21,511 nt of DNA from Oscillospiraceae bacterium (GCA_902774165.1 CACYHJ010000012.1:1-21511), one strand, 5' to 3'; positions 14,369-21,511 are shown, counted from the stretch's first letter. Program-made: numbers and translations. Notes: generated from the sequence alone by a model not told the origin.

Positions 14369-15367
14369 TTATACTGTCCAGTCGCAGATCTTGCCGTAAT
14401 AGGAAATCTCTCCCCCGTCGCCGATCACCGCCAGAACGCCGTTTTCACACCCGGTGACAAAGATATCCTTCGTTCTGCTGGTCCTCACGATGTTCGCAAG
14501 CACGTTGCGGTCCGGGCTGCGGCGGTTGTTGGTGACGACGCAGGCGTCGGGCAGGAGCGTTTTGATAAAGTTCTCCGTGCTCGAACCGGCGTAGCCGTGA
14601 TGGCCGGGCTTGAGAAGGTTGACCTTGCCGATCAGCGGCGCGAGCCGGTCCTCGTCGCCGGTATTGTTGTCCATATCGCCCGCAAGGAAGATTTTCGTGC
14701 CGTTTTTCTCCAGCAGAACGCCCATGGAATTGTCATTTTCGCCGACCTTTTCCGGGTTCTCCGGGTCGTCCGTATTGAACAGCGTCACCGTAAAATTACC
14801 CAACGTGAAGGGCGTGCCGTCCGGGTGCAGCTCCACCGGTACGCCGCGCTCGTTCAGCGCGTTCAGCATCTGGTCGTAGACCTCCTGGTTGTCCCAGTCG
14901 GTAATCTCGTAATCGTGGATCTTTTCCGGGTGGTATTCCTTCAGGTATGCGCGCCCCACCGTCACGTCCGGGTCGAGAATGATCGTGTCAAACCCGCCGA
15001 TGTGATCGGAATGGGCGTGGGTGCCCAGAACGAAATCGAGCGTTACCCTGCCGTCGGCGCCCGCGGCGTGCTGTTTGAGATACGAGAGCACCTCCTGCTC
15101 GTATCCCGGAAGGTTGAGCCCCTCGAAATTGCGAGGGTTATCCGTGTCCTCTCCCGCGTCCACCATGGCGAAATGCCCGTCGCTCTCGATCAGGATCGCG
15201 TCCGAGCTGCCCGTATTCAGAAAATGGATTCTGTCGGGTTCGGCGATCTCCGCCGGAGCGCTTTTCAGGGAAGAGAACTCCACCGCCCGCGAAGCGATCA
15301 GGTGCGGGAACAAAAAACAGAGGATGGAAACGAAGAACGCAGTAATACTTTTCAGTGTGAGAGCCAT
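14369..15367 (-). CDS. Secreted or membrane-anchored metallo-beta-lactamase fold hydrolase (ComEC C-terminal type)
   Basis: 332 residues. A hydrophobic N-terminus (about 5-25) looks like a signal peptide or anchor. The metal site THAHSDHIGG (His117, His119, Asp121, His122), GDMD (Asp231) and KPGHHG (His256, His257) match the metallo-beta-lactamase superfamily, and the arrangement after FLNTGSSDAILIE is like the hydrolase domain found at the C-terminus of ComEC. Such stand-alone proteins are common in Firmicutes, and nuclease or phosphodiesterase activity is possible. The start at 15367 was chosen because AAAGGCGG lies about 7 nt before it, whereas the ATG seven codons upstream has no ribosome binding site. 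Confidence 0.88.
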   Translation of the reverse strand: MALTLKSITAFFVSILCFLFPHLIASRAVEFSSLKSAPAEIAEPDRIHFLNTGSSDAILIESDGHFAMVDAGEDTDNPRNFEGLNLPGYEQEVLSYLKQHAAGADGRVTLDFVLGTHAHSDHIGGFDTIILDPDVTVGRAYLKEYHPEKIHDYEITDWDNQEVYDQMLNALNERGVPVELHPDGTPFTLGNFTVTLFNTDDPENPEKVGENDNSMGVLLEKNGTKIFLAGDMDNNTGDEDRLAPLIGKVNLLKPGHHGYAGSSTENFIKTLLPDACVVTNNRRSPDRNVLANIVRTSRTKDIFVTGCENGVLAVIGDGGEISYYGKICDWTV

Positions 15368-15402
15368 GGAGGACCCGCCTTTCTTCATATTATGTCAGCT
15401 AT

Positions 15403-15431
15403 ATTTTACCATATCCCCCGCCGGAATACAA
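15403..15431 (-). promoter_or_regulatory. Probable promoter of the metallo-beta-lactamase/GDPD pair
   Basis: On the minus strand TTGTAT (15426-15431) and TAAAAT (15403-15408) are separated by 17 bp. The start would fall about 30 nt before the chosen ATG at 15367, and the upstream ATG at 15388 would lie almost at the transcription start, which supports the shorter protein. Confidence 0.65.
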
Positions 15432-15522
15432 GTCTTATCCGCCGTATGCAGGGAGAAACCTGCGAGTTTATCGCAATTCAGAAAAATAATCACAAGTGAC
15501 TATATGCAGCCCAATATAATTA

Positions 15523-15531
15523 TGGTATAAT
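15523..15531 (+). promoter_or_regulatory. Extended -10 promoter of the signalling operon
   Basis: TGGTATAAT fits the extended -10 form (TGnTATAAT). It is followed by a second overlapping TATAAT (15531-15536) and preceded by another at 15515-15520. No good -35 hexamer is present, so an activator may be needed. Confidence 0.5.
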
Positions 15532-15576
15532 ATAATAATGATTTTTGAAATTACGGATGCCGAAAGGGGGAGGAAC

Positions 15577-17265
15577 ATGCGCTTCGGAAAACGGTCGGTT
15601 TTTCGTTTTTTCTCCTATCTTGTGCCGCTTTCCCTTGCCGGACTGACGGTCCTTTCGGAACACGTTCTGGAATTGCTTTGGGGATATCTGCACGGCGGCG
15701 TGACGAAGTCTGTCTTCATTCTGCTGGTGCTTGTGGAGTGGATCCTCAGCGTCCGGCGGCGGTTTCCGCAAAAACAGCTGCGCAGCAATGTGACCGCATT
15801 TTCCGTCCTGTTTATGCTGCTGATGCTGTTCAGCACTGTGAAATACTGCATGGTGACCCGGGGCGGTACGGCGGCGCGATATCTGTGGTATGCCTACTAT
15901 CTGCCGCTGGTTTTCGCCCCGCTGTTTATGTTTTACGCCGCCCTTTGCTTCGGAAAATCCGACGATTTCAAGATTTCAAAAAAGTGGTATTGGCTGATGC
16001 TTCCGGCGGCGCTGCTTTCCGTCGGCGTTCTGTGCAACGACCGGCATCAGCTTGCGTTCCGGTTTCCGAACGGATTTGCAAACTGGGAGGCAGGTTATAC
16101 CCACGGCATTCTCTATTTTCTGGCGTCCGGTTGGGCTGTGGCGGGGCTTCTGAGCGTGATCGTGCTGATGATCCGCTCCACCTACGACCGCCGGATGATG
16201 AAAACCTTGTGGATGCCCGGCATGGTTCTTGCATTGATGGGGATCTATCCGCTTCTTTACGCTTATCCCGGTCGGGAAGTCGGTTTCCTTCAAAAGATCT
16301 TTGAAATGAATGATTTCATCTGCGTGAGCTGTATTGTACTCTGGGAAAGCCTGGTTGCGGCGCGGGTCATTGTTTCCAACAGCGATTATCCGGCCATCTT
16401 TGCCGCGTCTTCGCTGCGCGCCGGACTGGCCGACCGTGATTTCCGGGTGCGGCAGACCTCGGCGAACGCAATTTCGCCGCAACCGGAAGAACTGCGCAAA
16501 GCGCAGAACGGCGAATTGCTTTTGCCGGACGGCGACACGCTTTTGAAGGTGCGGCAGGTGCGGGGCGGTTGGTTTTATTGGACCGAAGACATTTCCGACC
16601 TGCGGCGGCTGAACGAAGAACTGGAGGACACCGCAGACTACCTGACCGAACAAAATGATATGATGCGCCTTTCCGCCCAGATCGACGAGCAACGACGCAG
16701 GACCGCCGAACAGACGCGCCTTCTGGACGGGTTGAACGATTCCCTGCGCTCTCAGCTGGAGCGGCTGGGCGAATGGGTGCAGAACCTGCCCGAAGACGAA
16801 CAGGCGTTTCGCGCATCGCTCGAGAAGGCAGCCGTCCTGCTGGCTTACGTAAAGCGGCGGGGCAACCTGCTGATCCGGGCGAACGAACAGCCCGTGCTCA
16901 GCGGCGAAGATCTGCGGTTCTGCTTTGAGGAATCCGCCCGTGCGCTGCGGCAGGCCCGGATTCCCTGCAGCGTCGCGGCGGACGCGTTGATCCGCCTTTC
17001 CGCCGGGAACGCCGGCGCGCTTTACGAGGCGTTCGAGACTGCGCTGGAGCAGGCGCTGCCCGCGCTGGCGGGGGTCGGGATCATTTTGACGCGCAGGGGC
17101 GAAAACGGCGCTTCGCTTTTCCTGTCGCTGGACCTTGATCCGGACAAAGCGTCGCGGGACGAGTGTCTTTCGATCCGGCGCGCCGCGGAGGAAACCAAAG
17201 AAATAAAAGACAGCGAAGATATTGACATCATTCTTGATTGGAAAATACGGGGTGATTCTCTGTGA
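15577..17265 (+). CDS. 7TM sensor protein with degenerate histidine kinase-like C-terminus
   Basis: 562 residues. Seven or eight hydrophobic segments (about 12-32, 43-58, 71-90, 105-125, 137-153, 176-198, 212-228, 245-262), with LCNDRHQLAF at 152-161, resemble the N-terminal 7TM region of histidine kinases. A PAS-like region (about 270-340) and a long coiled coil (about 340-400) follow. The coiled coil has no His where the phosphoacceptor would be, and the C-terminal region lacks the Asn and glycine boxes of the ATPase domain, so it probably cannot phosphorylate. The start at 15577 has AAAGGGGG about 6 nt upstream; the ATG at 15538 does not. Its stop overlaps the GTG of the next gene. It is likely the input subunit of a complex with the downstream kinase; this is inferred. 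Confidence 0.8.
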   Translation: MRFGKRSVFRFFSYLVPLSLAGLTVLSEHVLELLWGYLHGGVTKSVFILLVLVEWILSVRRRFPQKQLRSNVTAFSVLFMLLMLFSTVKYCMVTRGGTAARYLWYAYYLPLVFAPLFMFYAALCFGKSDDFKISKKWYWLMLPAALLSVGVLCNDRHQLAFRFPNGFANWEAGYTHGILYFLASGWAVAGLLSVIVLMIRSTYDRRMMKTLWMPGMVLALMGIYPLLYAYPGREVGFLQKIFEMNDFICVSCIVLWESLVAARVIVSNSDYPAIFAASSLRAGLADRDFRVRQTSANAISPQPEELRKAQNGELLLPDGDTLLKVRQVRGGWFYWTEDISDLRRLNEELEDTADYLTEQNDMMRLSAQIDEQRRRTAEQTRLLDGLNDSLRSQLERLGEWVQNLPEDEQAFRASLEKAAVLLAYVKRRGNLLIRANEQPVLSGEDLRFCFEESARALRQARIPCSVAADALIRLSAGNAGALYEAFETALEQALPALAGVGIILTRRGENGASLFLSLDLDPDKASRDECLSIRRAAEETKEIKDSEDIDIILDWKIRGDSL

Positions 17266-18584
17266 CCTTGTTTGATTTACCGGTCCCCCTTCTGCGTGTT
17301 TGCGCCATTGTATTCTATCTGTTATGTTTCGCCTCCTTGTTCTGCGTGATACTGGCCTTTCGGCTCCCTTCCGCAAAAACGGTCTTTGTCTGCGGCCTGC
17401 TCACTGCGCTTTTGACTTTTCCCGTAACGACGTTTCTCCCGCTCTATTTCGGGCGGCTGCTTTCCGGCCGGCCGCCGGAATCCCAGATCCGCTTCATCCT
17501 TTCGCTGCCTGCCTGGACGGTCGGACTGCTGGCGGCGCTGTCGCTGGCGGCGATCACATGGATGATTGTGCGGCTGCGTCGGCTGCAGCGGTCTGAACTG
17601 ACCGCGCTGTCCCTTTGCGAGGGGCTCGATCAGCTGCCGGACGGCATCAGCTACAGTTTGCCGGACGGCTTTCCGAAGCTGGTGAACAGCCGGATGCAGG
17701 CCATCAGCAACGCGGCGTTCGGCACGGGCGTGACCGATACGCGGCGGCTGGATGAAAGATTGCAGTCGCGCGACCTGCTGCCCGGCTGCACGGTGGATGA
17801 AGATACGAAAAACACCTTTCTGCGGCTGCCCGACGGCAAGGTCTGGCGTATGAAGCAGCAGCCGGTAGAGACAAACGGCCAACCGATGGCCGAGATGCTC
17901 GCCTTTGACGTGACAGAGCGGTACAACAACCTCGTCGAGCTGCGTCAGCGCAACGAGCGGCTGGAGAAGGTCAACCGGGAGCTGCGCGGTTACCTTGAGA
18001 ATATGGAACGCATCGTGCGCGAGCGGGAGGTGCTTGCCGCAAAATCAAGGCTGCACAACGAGCTGGGTCAGAGCCTGCTGTCGATCGAGGCCTATCTGAA
18101 GGAACCGGAGGGCGACCGCGACGCGCTGACAAACCGGCTGCGGCGGACGATCCTTCTTTTGCAGAGCGACGCGCCGGATCAGAACACCGACCTCATGGAA
18201 GACCTGTTCCGCGCGGCGCAGGCGCTGGATCTGGAAATCCGGATCGACGGGGAGATCCCGGAAAACCTGAAACCGCTGATCGCGGTGGCGATCCATGAAT
18301 GCCTTACCAACACCGTAAAGCACGCCCGCGGGCGCATGGTATGGGTGAAGCTCGCCCGGGAGAACGGGGACTGCGTCGTATCGCTGACGGGCGACGGCGA
18401 GCCGCCCGCCGGCCCCATCCGCGAAACGGGCGGGCTTGCCAACCTGCGCGCGCTCGTCGAGCGGCAGGGCGGCGAAATGGCCGTGGAAAGCGCCCCGGCG
18501 TTCCGGGTGATCCTGCGGATGAAAGCAGAGGGGAAAATCTTATACGGAATGGAGGAAGAAGGATGGACCGGAAAACAAGGGTGA
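17262..18584 (+). CDS. Sensor histidine kinase (HisKA_3/NarX-like)
   Basis: 440 residues. Three membrane segments (about 10-33, 39-63, 78-103), a PAS-like stretch (about 110-215) and a coiled coil (about 220-260) lead to the phosphoacceptor segment KSRLHNELGQ with His265. The ATP-binding domain shows the N box HECLTNTVKHA (345-355, Asn350), DGEPPAGPIRETGGLANLR (about 378-396) and GGEM (403-406). This is the layout of kinases that pair with LuxR-type regulators. The start is GTG, overlapping the previous stop as GTGA, which implies coupled translation. Its 3' end overlaps the regulator gene by 22 bp. The kinase has no obvious large extracellular sensor, so the 7TM partner may supply the signal. 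Confidence 0.92.
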   Translation: MTLFDLPVPLLRVCAIVFYLLCFASLFCVILAFRLPSAKTVFVCGLLTALLTFPVTTFLPLYFGRLLSGRPPESQIRFILSLPAWTVGLLAALSLAAITWMIVRLRRLQRSELTALSLCEGLDQLPDGISYSLPDGFPKLVNSRMQAISNAAFGTGVTDTRRLDERLQSRDLLPGCTVDEDTKNTFLRLPDGKVWRMKQQPVETNGQPMAEMLAFDVTERYNNLVELRQRNERLEKVNRELRGYLENMERIVREREVLAAKSRLHNELGQSLLSIEAYLKEPEGDRDALTNRLRRTILLLQSDAPDQNTDLMEDLFRAAQALDLEIRIDGEIPENLKPLIAVAIHECLTNTVKHARGRMVWVKLARENGDCVVSLTGDGEPPAGPIRETGGLANLRALVERQGGEMAVESAPAFRVILRMKAEGKILYGMEEEGWTGKQG

Positions 18585-19195
18585 TGATCGTGGACGATCA
18601 GCGCATCTCCCGCCGGTTTTTTGAGCTGACGCTGACGGGCTCCGGGCGTTACGAGGTGGTTTGCGCGCTGCCGTCCGCGTTCACGGCGGATCTCTGGCTG
18701 CTCAAGGAGCAGATCGACCTTGTGCTGATGGACGTGCTGATGAACGACGGCTCCAACGGGCTGGACGCCGCAGAGGCGATCAAACGGGAGTATCCGGCGG
18801 TCAGAATCGTCGTGGTGACGAGTATGCCGGAGTATTCCTGGATAGAGCGCGCCCGGAAGATCGGCGTCGACAGCTTCTGGTATAAAGAGACGGACGACGT
18901 ATCCGTCCTTGACGTGATGGACCGCACCATGGCGGGGGAATCGATCTATCCCGAGGCGGCGCCGCAGGTGCGGCTGGGCCTCGCCGAACGCGGGGATTTC
19001 ACCAACCGCGAGCTGGAGGTGCTGCGCGAAATCACCACGGGCAAGAGCAACCTTCAGGTGGCGCAGACGCTGGGCATCACCGAGAACACCGTCAAGGCGC
19101 ACGTGCGCTCGCTGCTGCAGAAGACCGGCCTCTCCAGCCGCACCGAGCTCGCCATCCGCGCACGGGTTCTGGGGCTGGCGCTGAAGCTGGATTGA
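18563..19195 (+). CDS. LuxR/NarL-family response regulator
   Basis: 210 residues. The receiver domain (about 5-120) has acidic Asp11 and Asp12, phosphoacceptor Asp57 (LVLMD), the VVTS segment (84-87) and Lys108. The C-terminal helix-turn-helix (about 145-205) reads FTNRELEVLREITTGKSNLQVAQTLGITENTVKAHV and is a typical NarL/LuxR DNA-binding domain. The ATG at 18563 has GGAGG 7 nt upstream and lies inside the kinase gene. It is the partner of that kinase by position. Its target genes are not evident; candidates are its own operon and the PGRTT-repeat gene downstream. Confidence 0.95.
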   Translation: MDRKTRVMIVDDQRISRRFFELTLTGSGRYEVVCALPSAFTADLWLLKEQIDLVLMDVLMNDGSNGLDAAEAIKREYPAVRIVVVTSMPEYSWIERARKIGVDSFWYKETDDVSVLDVMDRTMAGESIYPEAAPQVRLGLAERGDFTNRELEVLREITTGKSNLQVAQTLGITENTVKAHVRSLLQKTGLSSRTELAIRARVLGLALKLD

Positions 19196-19272
19196 GCGTG
19201 CCGCGTGTTCCGGATTCTGACGGTTTCAGCGGGACAGCCGAAAAACGCAGCCATCAAACTACACAAAACATC

Positions 19273-19306
19273 AGGGCGTTTTTCTACGTGAAAAACGCCT
19301 TCTTTC
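19273..19306 (+). terminator. Rho-independent terminator of the signalling operon
   Basis: GGCGTTTTTC (19275-19284) pairs perfectly with GAAAAACGCC (19290-19299) around TACGT, followed by TTCTTTC. It lies about 80 bp after the regulator stop codon and separates the operon from the PGRTT-repeat gene. Confidence 0.8.
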
Positions 19307-19330
19307 ATCGCCGGATCATCATTTGTGACG

Positions 19331-19359
19331 ATTTATAATCCATAAAAATAATTTATAAT
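19331..19359 (+). promoter_or_regulatory. Direct repeat ATTTATAAT, probable promoter region of the PGRTT gene
   Basis: ATTTATAAT occurs at 19331-19339 and 19351-19359, exactly 20 bp apart (two helical turns). Either contains TATAAT and could be a -10 box; neither has a good -35 hexamer. The spacing could also suit a dimeric regulator. The role is inferred. Confidence 0.4.
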
Positions 19360-19443
19360 AAATACAGCAGCGTCATGCGTCAGAATTCACGATGCTGTCC
19401 GGAAATTTCAACGATATAGGATTCGCAAAAAGGAGAACAGACG

Positions 19444-19632
19444 ATGCAGGATATGAAAAAGCCGCTCGATCCCGGCAGGACCACGATCCCCGGCAGGACT
19501 ACCGATCCGGGCAGGACCACCGACCCGGGCAGAACCACCGGACCCGGCAGAACCACCGATCCGGGCAGAACCACCGGACCCGGCAGAACCACCGACCCCG
19601 GCAGAACCACCGGACCGAAGAGGACGACGTAA
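19444..19632 (+). CDS. Small PGRTT-hexapeptide repeat protein
   Basis: 62 residues: an eight-residue head (MQDMKKPL) then nine hexapeptides of the form [D/I/G]PGRTT, the last being GPKRTT. The protein is strongly basic and Pro/Gly/Thr-rich, with no signal peptide, membrane segment or cysteine, and is probably disordered. AAAAAGGAG lies 8 nt before the ATG, an ideal site. In the 18-bp DNA repeats (19468-19629) the Pro, Arg and Thr codons vary silently (CCC/CCG, AGG/AGA, ACC/ACT/ACG), while replacements fall almost only at the first residue of each unit. This argues that the frame is truly coding. The two overlapping frames with repeats lack ribosome binding sites. I do not recognise the family. 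Roles such as nucleic-acid binding, a target of Thr modification or a peptide precursor are only guesses. Confidence 0.75.
   Translation: MQDMKKPLDPGRTTIPGRTTDPGRTTDPGRTTGPGRTTDPGRTTGPGRTTDPGRTTGPKRTT
19468..19629 (+). repeat. 18-bp tandem repeat inside the PGRTT gene
   Basis: Nine in-frame 18-bp units make up almost the whole gene. Units 5 to 8 alternate between two forms (first residue G or D) and are nearly identical, which suggests recent two-unit duplication. The first three and last units are more diverged. Confidence 0.85.
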
Positions 19633-19875
19633 CGCGTCGTACGCATCGGCAAAGCGGAGTCTGACAGGCGAAAGGGAATGCTTTCACTGTGCTGAAACGA
19701 ATGGAAGCACAAAGACGCGTTGAATCAGATGTAAGCAAACGACCGGCGTCCGCCGGTCCATGCGGCCTTTCCGTCTCCCGAACCGGGAAAGATCAATCAG
19801 GGCACGCCCCTCCCGCGCGATGCTGCGCGGGAGGGGCGTGTCGTCGCTGATTTGACGGGGTACCGCACTCACACG
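19633..19875. other. Non-coding gap with a run of hairpins
   Basis: No gene is seen between the PGRTT gene and the groEL terminator. The stretch can form four successive stems: GTGCT/AGCAC (19689-19710), GACCGGCG/CGCCGGTC (19741-19758), CTTTCC/GGAAAG (19767-19791) and a large 16-bp stem (19803-19840). It could be a structured 3' region or a small RNA on the plus strand, or simply intergenic repeats; no promoter of its own was recognised. Confidence 0.4.
19801..19842. repeat. Strong 16-18 bp GC-rich palindrome
   Basis: CACGCCCCTCCCGCGC (19803-19818) pairs perfectly with its complement (19825-19840) around GATGCT; one G-T and one G-C pair extend it. Neither side has a T-tract, so it is not a standard terminator. 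Loop length and composition differ from the C-GNA-G palindromes elsewhere. Confidence 0.7.
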
Positions 19876-19907
19876 AAAAAATCCGGCGGAGCCGTAGCCC
19901 CGCCGGA
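19876..19907 (-). terminator. Rho-independent terminator of groEL
   Basis: On the minus strand TCCGGCGG pairs with CCGCCGGA, with two further G-C pairs beyond one mismatch, around a TACG loop (stem 19882-19907), followed by six Ts (complement of 19876-19881). It lies about 80 bp after the groEL stop. The 80 bp between holds two copies of ATCACCGGCTRCCG (about 19938 and 19966). Confidence 0.85.
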
Positions 19908-19988
19908 ACGTTTCATATTCGGTTCTGTCATCCGCCGATCACCGGCTGCCGATCTCCGACAACCAATCACCGGCTACCGGCAACGAAA

Positions 19989-21511
19989 TCAATACATCCC
20001 GCCGCCCTGCTGCGCCATTGCAGCCGCAGCGGCCGCGTCCGCCTGAGGATCGGGCTTGTCGGCCACAAGGGACTCGGTGGTGAGCACCATCGCAGCGACG
20101 GAAGCCGCGTTCTCAAGCGCGGAACGGGTGACCTTGGTGGGATCGAGAATGCCCGCCTCGAGCATATCAACGTAGGTCTCCTTCGCGAAATCGAAGCCGT
20201 AATTGTTCTTCTCGCAGCGCTTGATGGCGTCGATGATGACGGAGCCCTCAAGGCCCGCGTTGGCAGCGATCTGACGGATGGGCTCCTCGAGCGCCTTGAG
20301 CACGATCTTCGCACCGGTGATCTCATCGGGATCCTCGGTAGCGTCGATCAGCTTCTGCACCGCGGGGATCGCGTTGATCAGCGCCACGCCGCCGCCGGCG
20401 ACGTAGCCTTCCTCAACGGCCGCCTTGGTAGCAGCGAGGGCGTCCTCAACGCGCAGCTTCTTCTCTTTCATCTCGGTCTCGGTCGCGGCGCCCACATGGA
20501 TGACCGCCACGCCGCCGGAGAGCTTCGCAAGACGCTCCTGCAGCTTCTCACGGTCGAAATCGGAGGTGGTGATTTCGATCTGGTTGCGGATCTGAGCGAT
20601 GCGGTCCTTGATCGCGCCCTGATCGCCGGCGCCGCCCACGATGATGGTGTTCTCCTTGGAGACCTTGACCTGCTTTGCGCGGCCAAGCTGGGAGATCTGA
20701 GCGTCCTTCAGCTCAAGGCCCAGCTCCTCGGTAATGACCTCGCCGCCGGTAAGGGTGGCGATATCGCGCAGCATTTCTTTTCTTCTGTCGCCGAAGCCGG
20801 GCGCCTTGACGCACACGCAGGTGAAGGTGCCGCGCAGCTTGTTGACCAGGATCGTGGCGAGCGCCTCGCCCTCCACGTCCTCGGCGATCAGAACGAGCTT
20901 TCTGCCCGCGTTGACGATCTGCTCCAGCAGGGGCAGGATCTCCTGAATGTTGGAGATCTTCTTATCGGTGATCAGGATGAACGCGTCGTCGATGACGGCT
21001 TCCATCTTGTCGGTATCGGTGACCATGTAGGGGCTGATATAGCCGCGGTCAAACTGCATGCCCTCGACCACGTCGCTGTAGGTCTCGGCGGTCTTGCTCT
21101 CCTCGAGGGTGATGACGCCGTTCTGGCTGACCTTCTCCATGGCCTCGGCGATCAGGGCGCCGATGTGCTCGTCGCCGGAGGAGATGGTGCCGACGCGGGC
21201 GATATCCTTGGAACCGGACACGGGCTGGGAGATGCCCTTCATGGCCTCAACGGCGGCCTCAGCGGCCTTCTGGATGCCCTTCTTCATGACCATGGGGTTT
21301 GCGCCCGCGGCCAGATTCTTCAGACCCTCGCCGATCATGGCCTGAGCCAGAACGGTGGCGGTGGTGGTGCCGTCGCCGGCCACGTCGTTGGTGATCAGGG
21401 GAGAACCGAACTTCTTATCCAGAACCACATTGCGGCCTTTGGGGCCGAGGGTGATCTTCACAGTATCGGCGAGCTGGTTGACGCCGCGCTCGATCGCTTT
21501 TCTTGCTTCTT
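19989..21511 (-). CDS. groEL: Chaperonin GroEL, 5' end beyond the window, with a 31-residue internal deletion
   Basis: About 506 residues are visible; the first nine or so lie beyond the right edge (the frame continues open as EARKAIERGVNQLADTVK). GroEL forms the ATP-driven double-ring folding chamber. TLGPKGRNVVLD, AGDGTTTATVLAQ, DVVEGMQFDRGY, KAPGFGDRRK, GAATETEMKEKK, AAVEEGYVAGGG and GILDPTKVTRSAL are all intact, and the tail is Ala-rich ending GGGMY. However, LITND is joined directly to VAGDGTTT. In GroEL proteins about 31 residues (E. coli numbering 53-83: GVTIAKEIELED through KTND) normally lie between. The join falls in ACCAACGAC (21384-21392), which would be present at both ends of the missing segment, and the frame is kept. 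The loss removes a conserved part of the equatorial ATPase domain, so this copy may be inactive or specialised, or the sequence may be faulty. Confidence 0.95.
   Translation of the reverse strand, partial: EARKAIERGVNQLADTVKITLGPKGRNVVLDKKFGSPLITNDVAGDGTTTATVLAQAMIGEGLKNLAAGANPMVMKKGIQKAAEAAVEAMKGISQPVSGSKDIARVGTISSGDEHIGALIAEAMEKVSQNGVITLEESKTAETYSDVVEGMQFDRGYISPYMVTDTDKMEAVIDDAFILITDKKISNIQEILPLLEQIVNAGRKLVLIAEDVEGEALATILVNKLRGTFTCVCVKAPGFGDRRKEMLRDIATLTGGEVITEELGLELKDAQISQLGRAKQVKVSKENTIIVGGAGDQGAIKDRIAQIRNQIEITTSDFDREKLQERLAKLSGGVAVIHVGAATETEMKEKKLRVEDALAATKAAVEEGYVAGGGVALINAIPAVQKLIDATEDPDEITGAKIVLKALEEPIRQIAANAGLEGSVIIDAIKRCEKNNYGFDFAKETYVDMLEAGILDPTKVTRSALENAASVAAMVLTTESLVADKPDPQADAAAAAAMAQQGGGMY

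Noticed and set aside
15368..15388. Earlier ATG start for the metallo-beta-lactamase gene at 15388
   Set aside because: No ribosome binding site precedes it, and the predicted transcript start is almost on it; the ATG at 15367 has a good site.
13238..15499. A 753-codon plus-strand open frame across three annotated genes
   Set aside because: It overlaps the GH29-like gene in another frame and runs antisense to the phosphodiesterase and metallo-beta-lactamase genes, all with intact catalytic motifs. Long open antisense frames are expected at this GC content.
19392..19664. An overlapping plus-strand frame with RQNHR-like repeats
   Set aside because: There is no ribosome binding site before its ATG, and codon variation that is silent in the PGRTT frame changes residues in this one.
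19380..19712. A minus-strand frame with VVLPG repeats opposite the PGRTT gene
   Set aside because: It would start at TTG without a ribosome binding site. Repeats appear in any open frame of tandem DNA, and the plus-strand frame has the ideal start context and silent codon variation.

Overview
The window looks like a chromosomal segment of a strictly anaerobic, fairly GC-rich low-GC-lineage Gram-positive, most likely a gut clostridium of the Oscillospiraceae/Ruminococcaceae type. This is inferred from the oxygen-sensitive class III ribonucleotide reductase (NrdD plus NrdG), the AGGAGG-type ribosome binding sites, the sigma-A-type promoters and the 7TM-type sensor protein. No tRNA, rRNA, CRISPR array, prophage or transposase was seen.

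Layout. (1) Positions 147-9612, minus strand: a co-directional run that in transcription order reads hflX, TPR protein, HSL-type esterase, DUF4037 protein, membrane-anchored zinc peptidase, nrdG, nrdD, trxB. hflX starts from a good promoter and the next three genes are tightly packed, so they probably form an operon. nrdD has its own consensus promoter (TTGACA-N17-TATAAT) overlapped by a pair of NrdR-box-like sites 32 bp apart. (2) 9881-13547, plus strand: a PHP phosphoesterase, a DUF2974 (Mbeg1-like) alpha/beta hydrolase and a protein resembling GH29 fucosidases. (3) 13637-15367, minus strand: a ComEC-type metallo-beta-lactamase protein followed by a glycerophosphodiester phosphodiesterase. 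(4) 15577-19195, plus strand: a three-gene signalling operon with a 7TM protein that has lost its kinase residues, a real histidine kinase and a LuxR/NarL-type response regulator. (5) 19444-19632: a small gene for a 62-residue protein made almost entirely of nine PGRTT-type hexapeptides. (6) 19989 to the right edge, minus strand: groEL, cut by the window end and missing 31 normally conserved residues.

How the genes fit together. NrdD carries a fused C-terminal glutaredoxin-like domain (CPNC), and trxB lies just downstream, so the two suggest a self-contained reductant path from thioredoxin reductase through the fused redoxin to the reductase. NrdG makes the glycyl radical. The three-protein sensor system has no recognisable target operon beside it; its nearest downstream neighbour is the PGRTT-repeat gene, behind a terminator.

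Unusual non-coding content. The intergenic spaces hold two kinds of small repeat. The first is near-perfect mini-palindromes, singly or in arrays, mostly with a C-GNA-G or C-GNNA-G apex. In two arrays (17-118 and 4571-4737) the same hairpin words occur in the same order but are joined by different array-specific linkers. The second is heptanucleotide tandem arrays (1083-1114, 1236-1263, 7481-7522, 9747-9781). The two kinds sit side by side at two places, including a symmetric composite element at 1077-1264. These repeats, the PGRTT gene and the groEL deletion are the most unusual features here.
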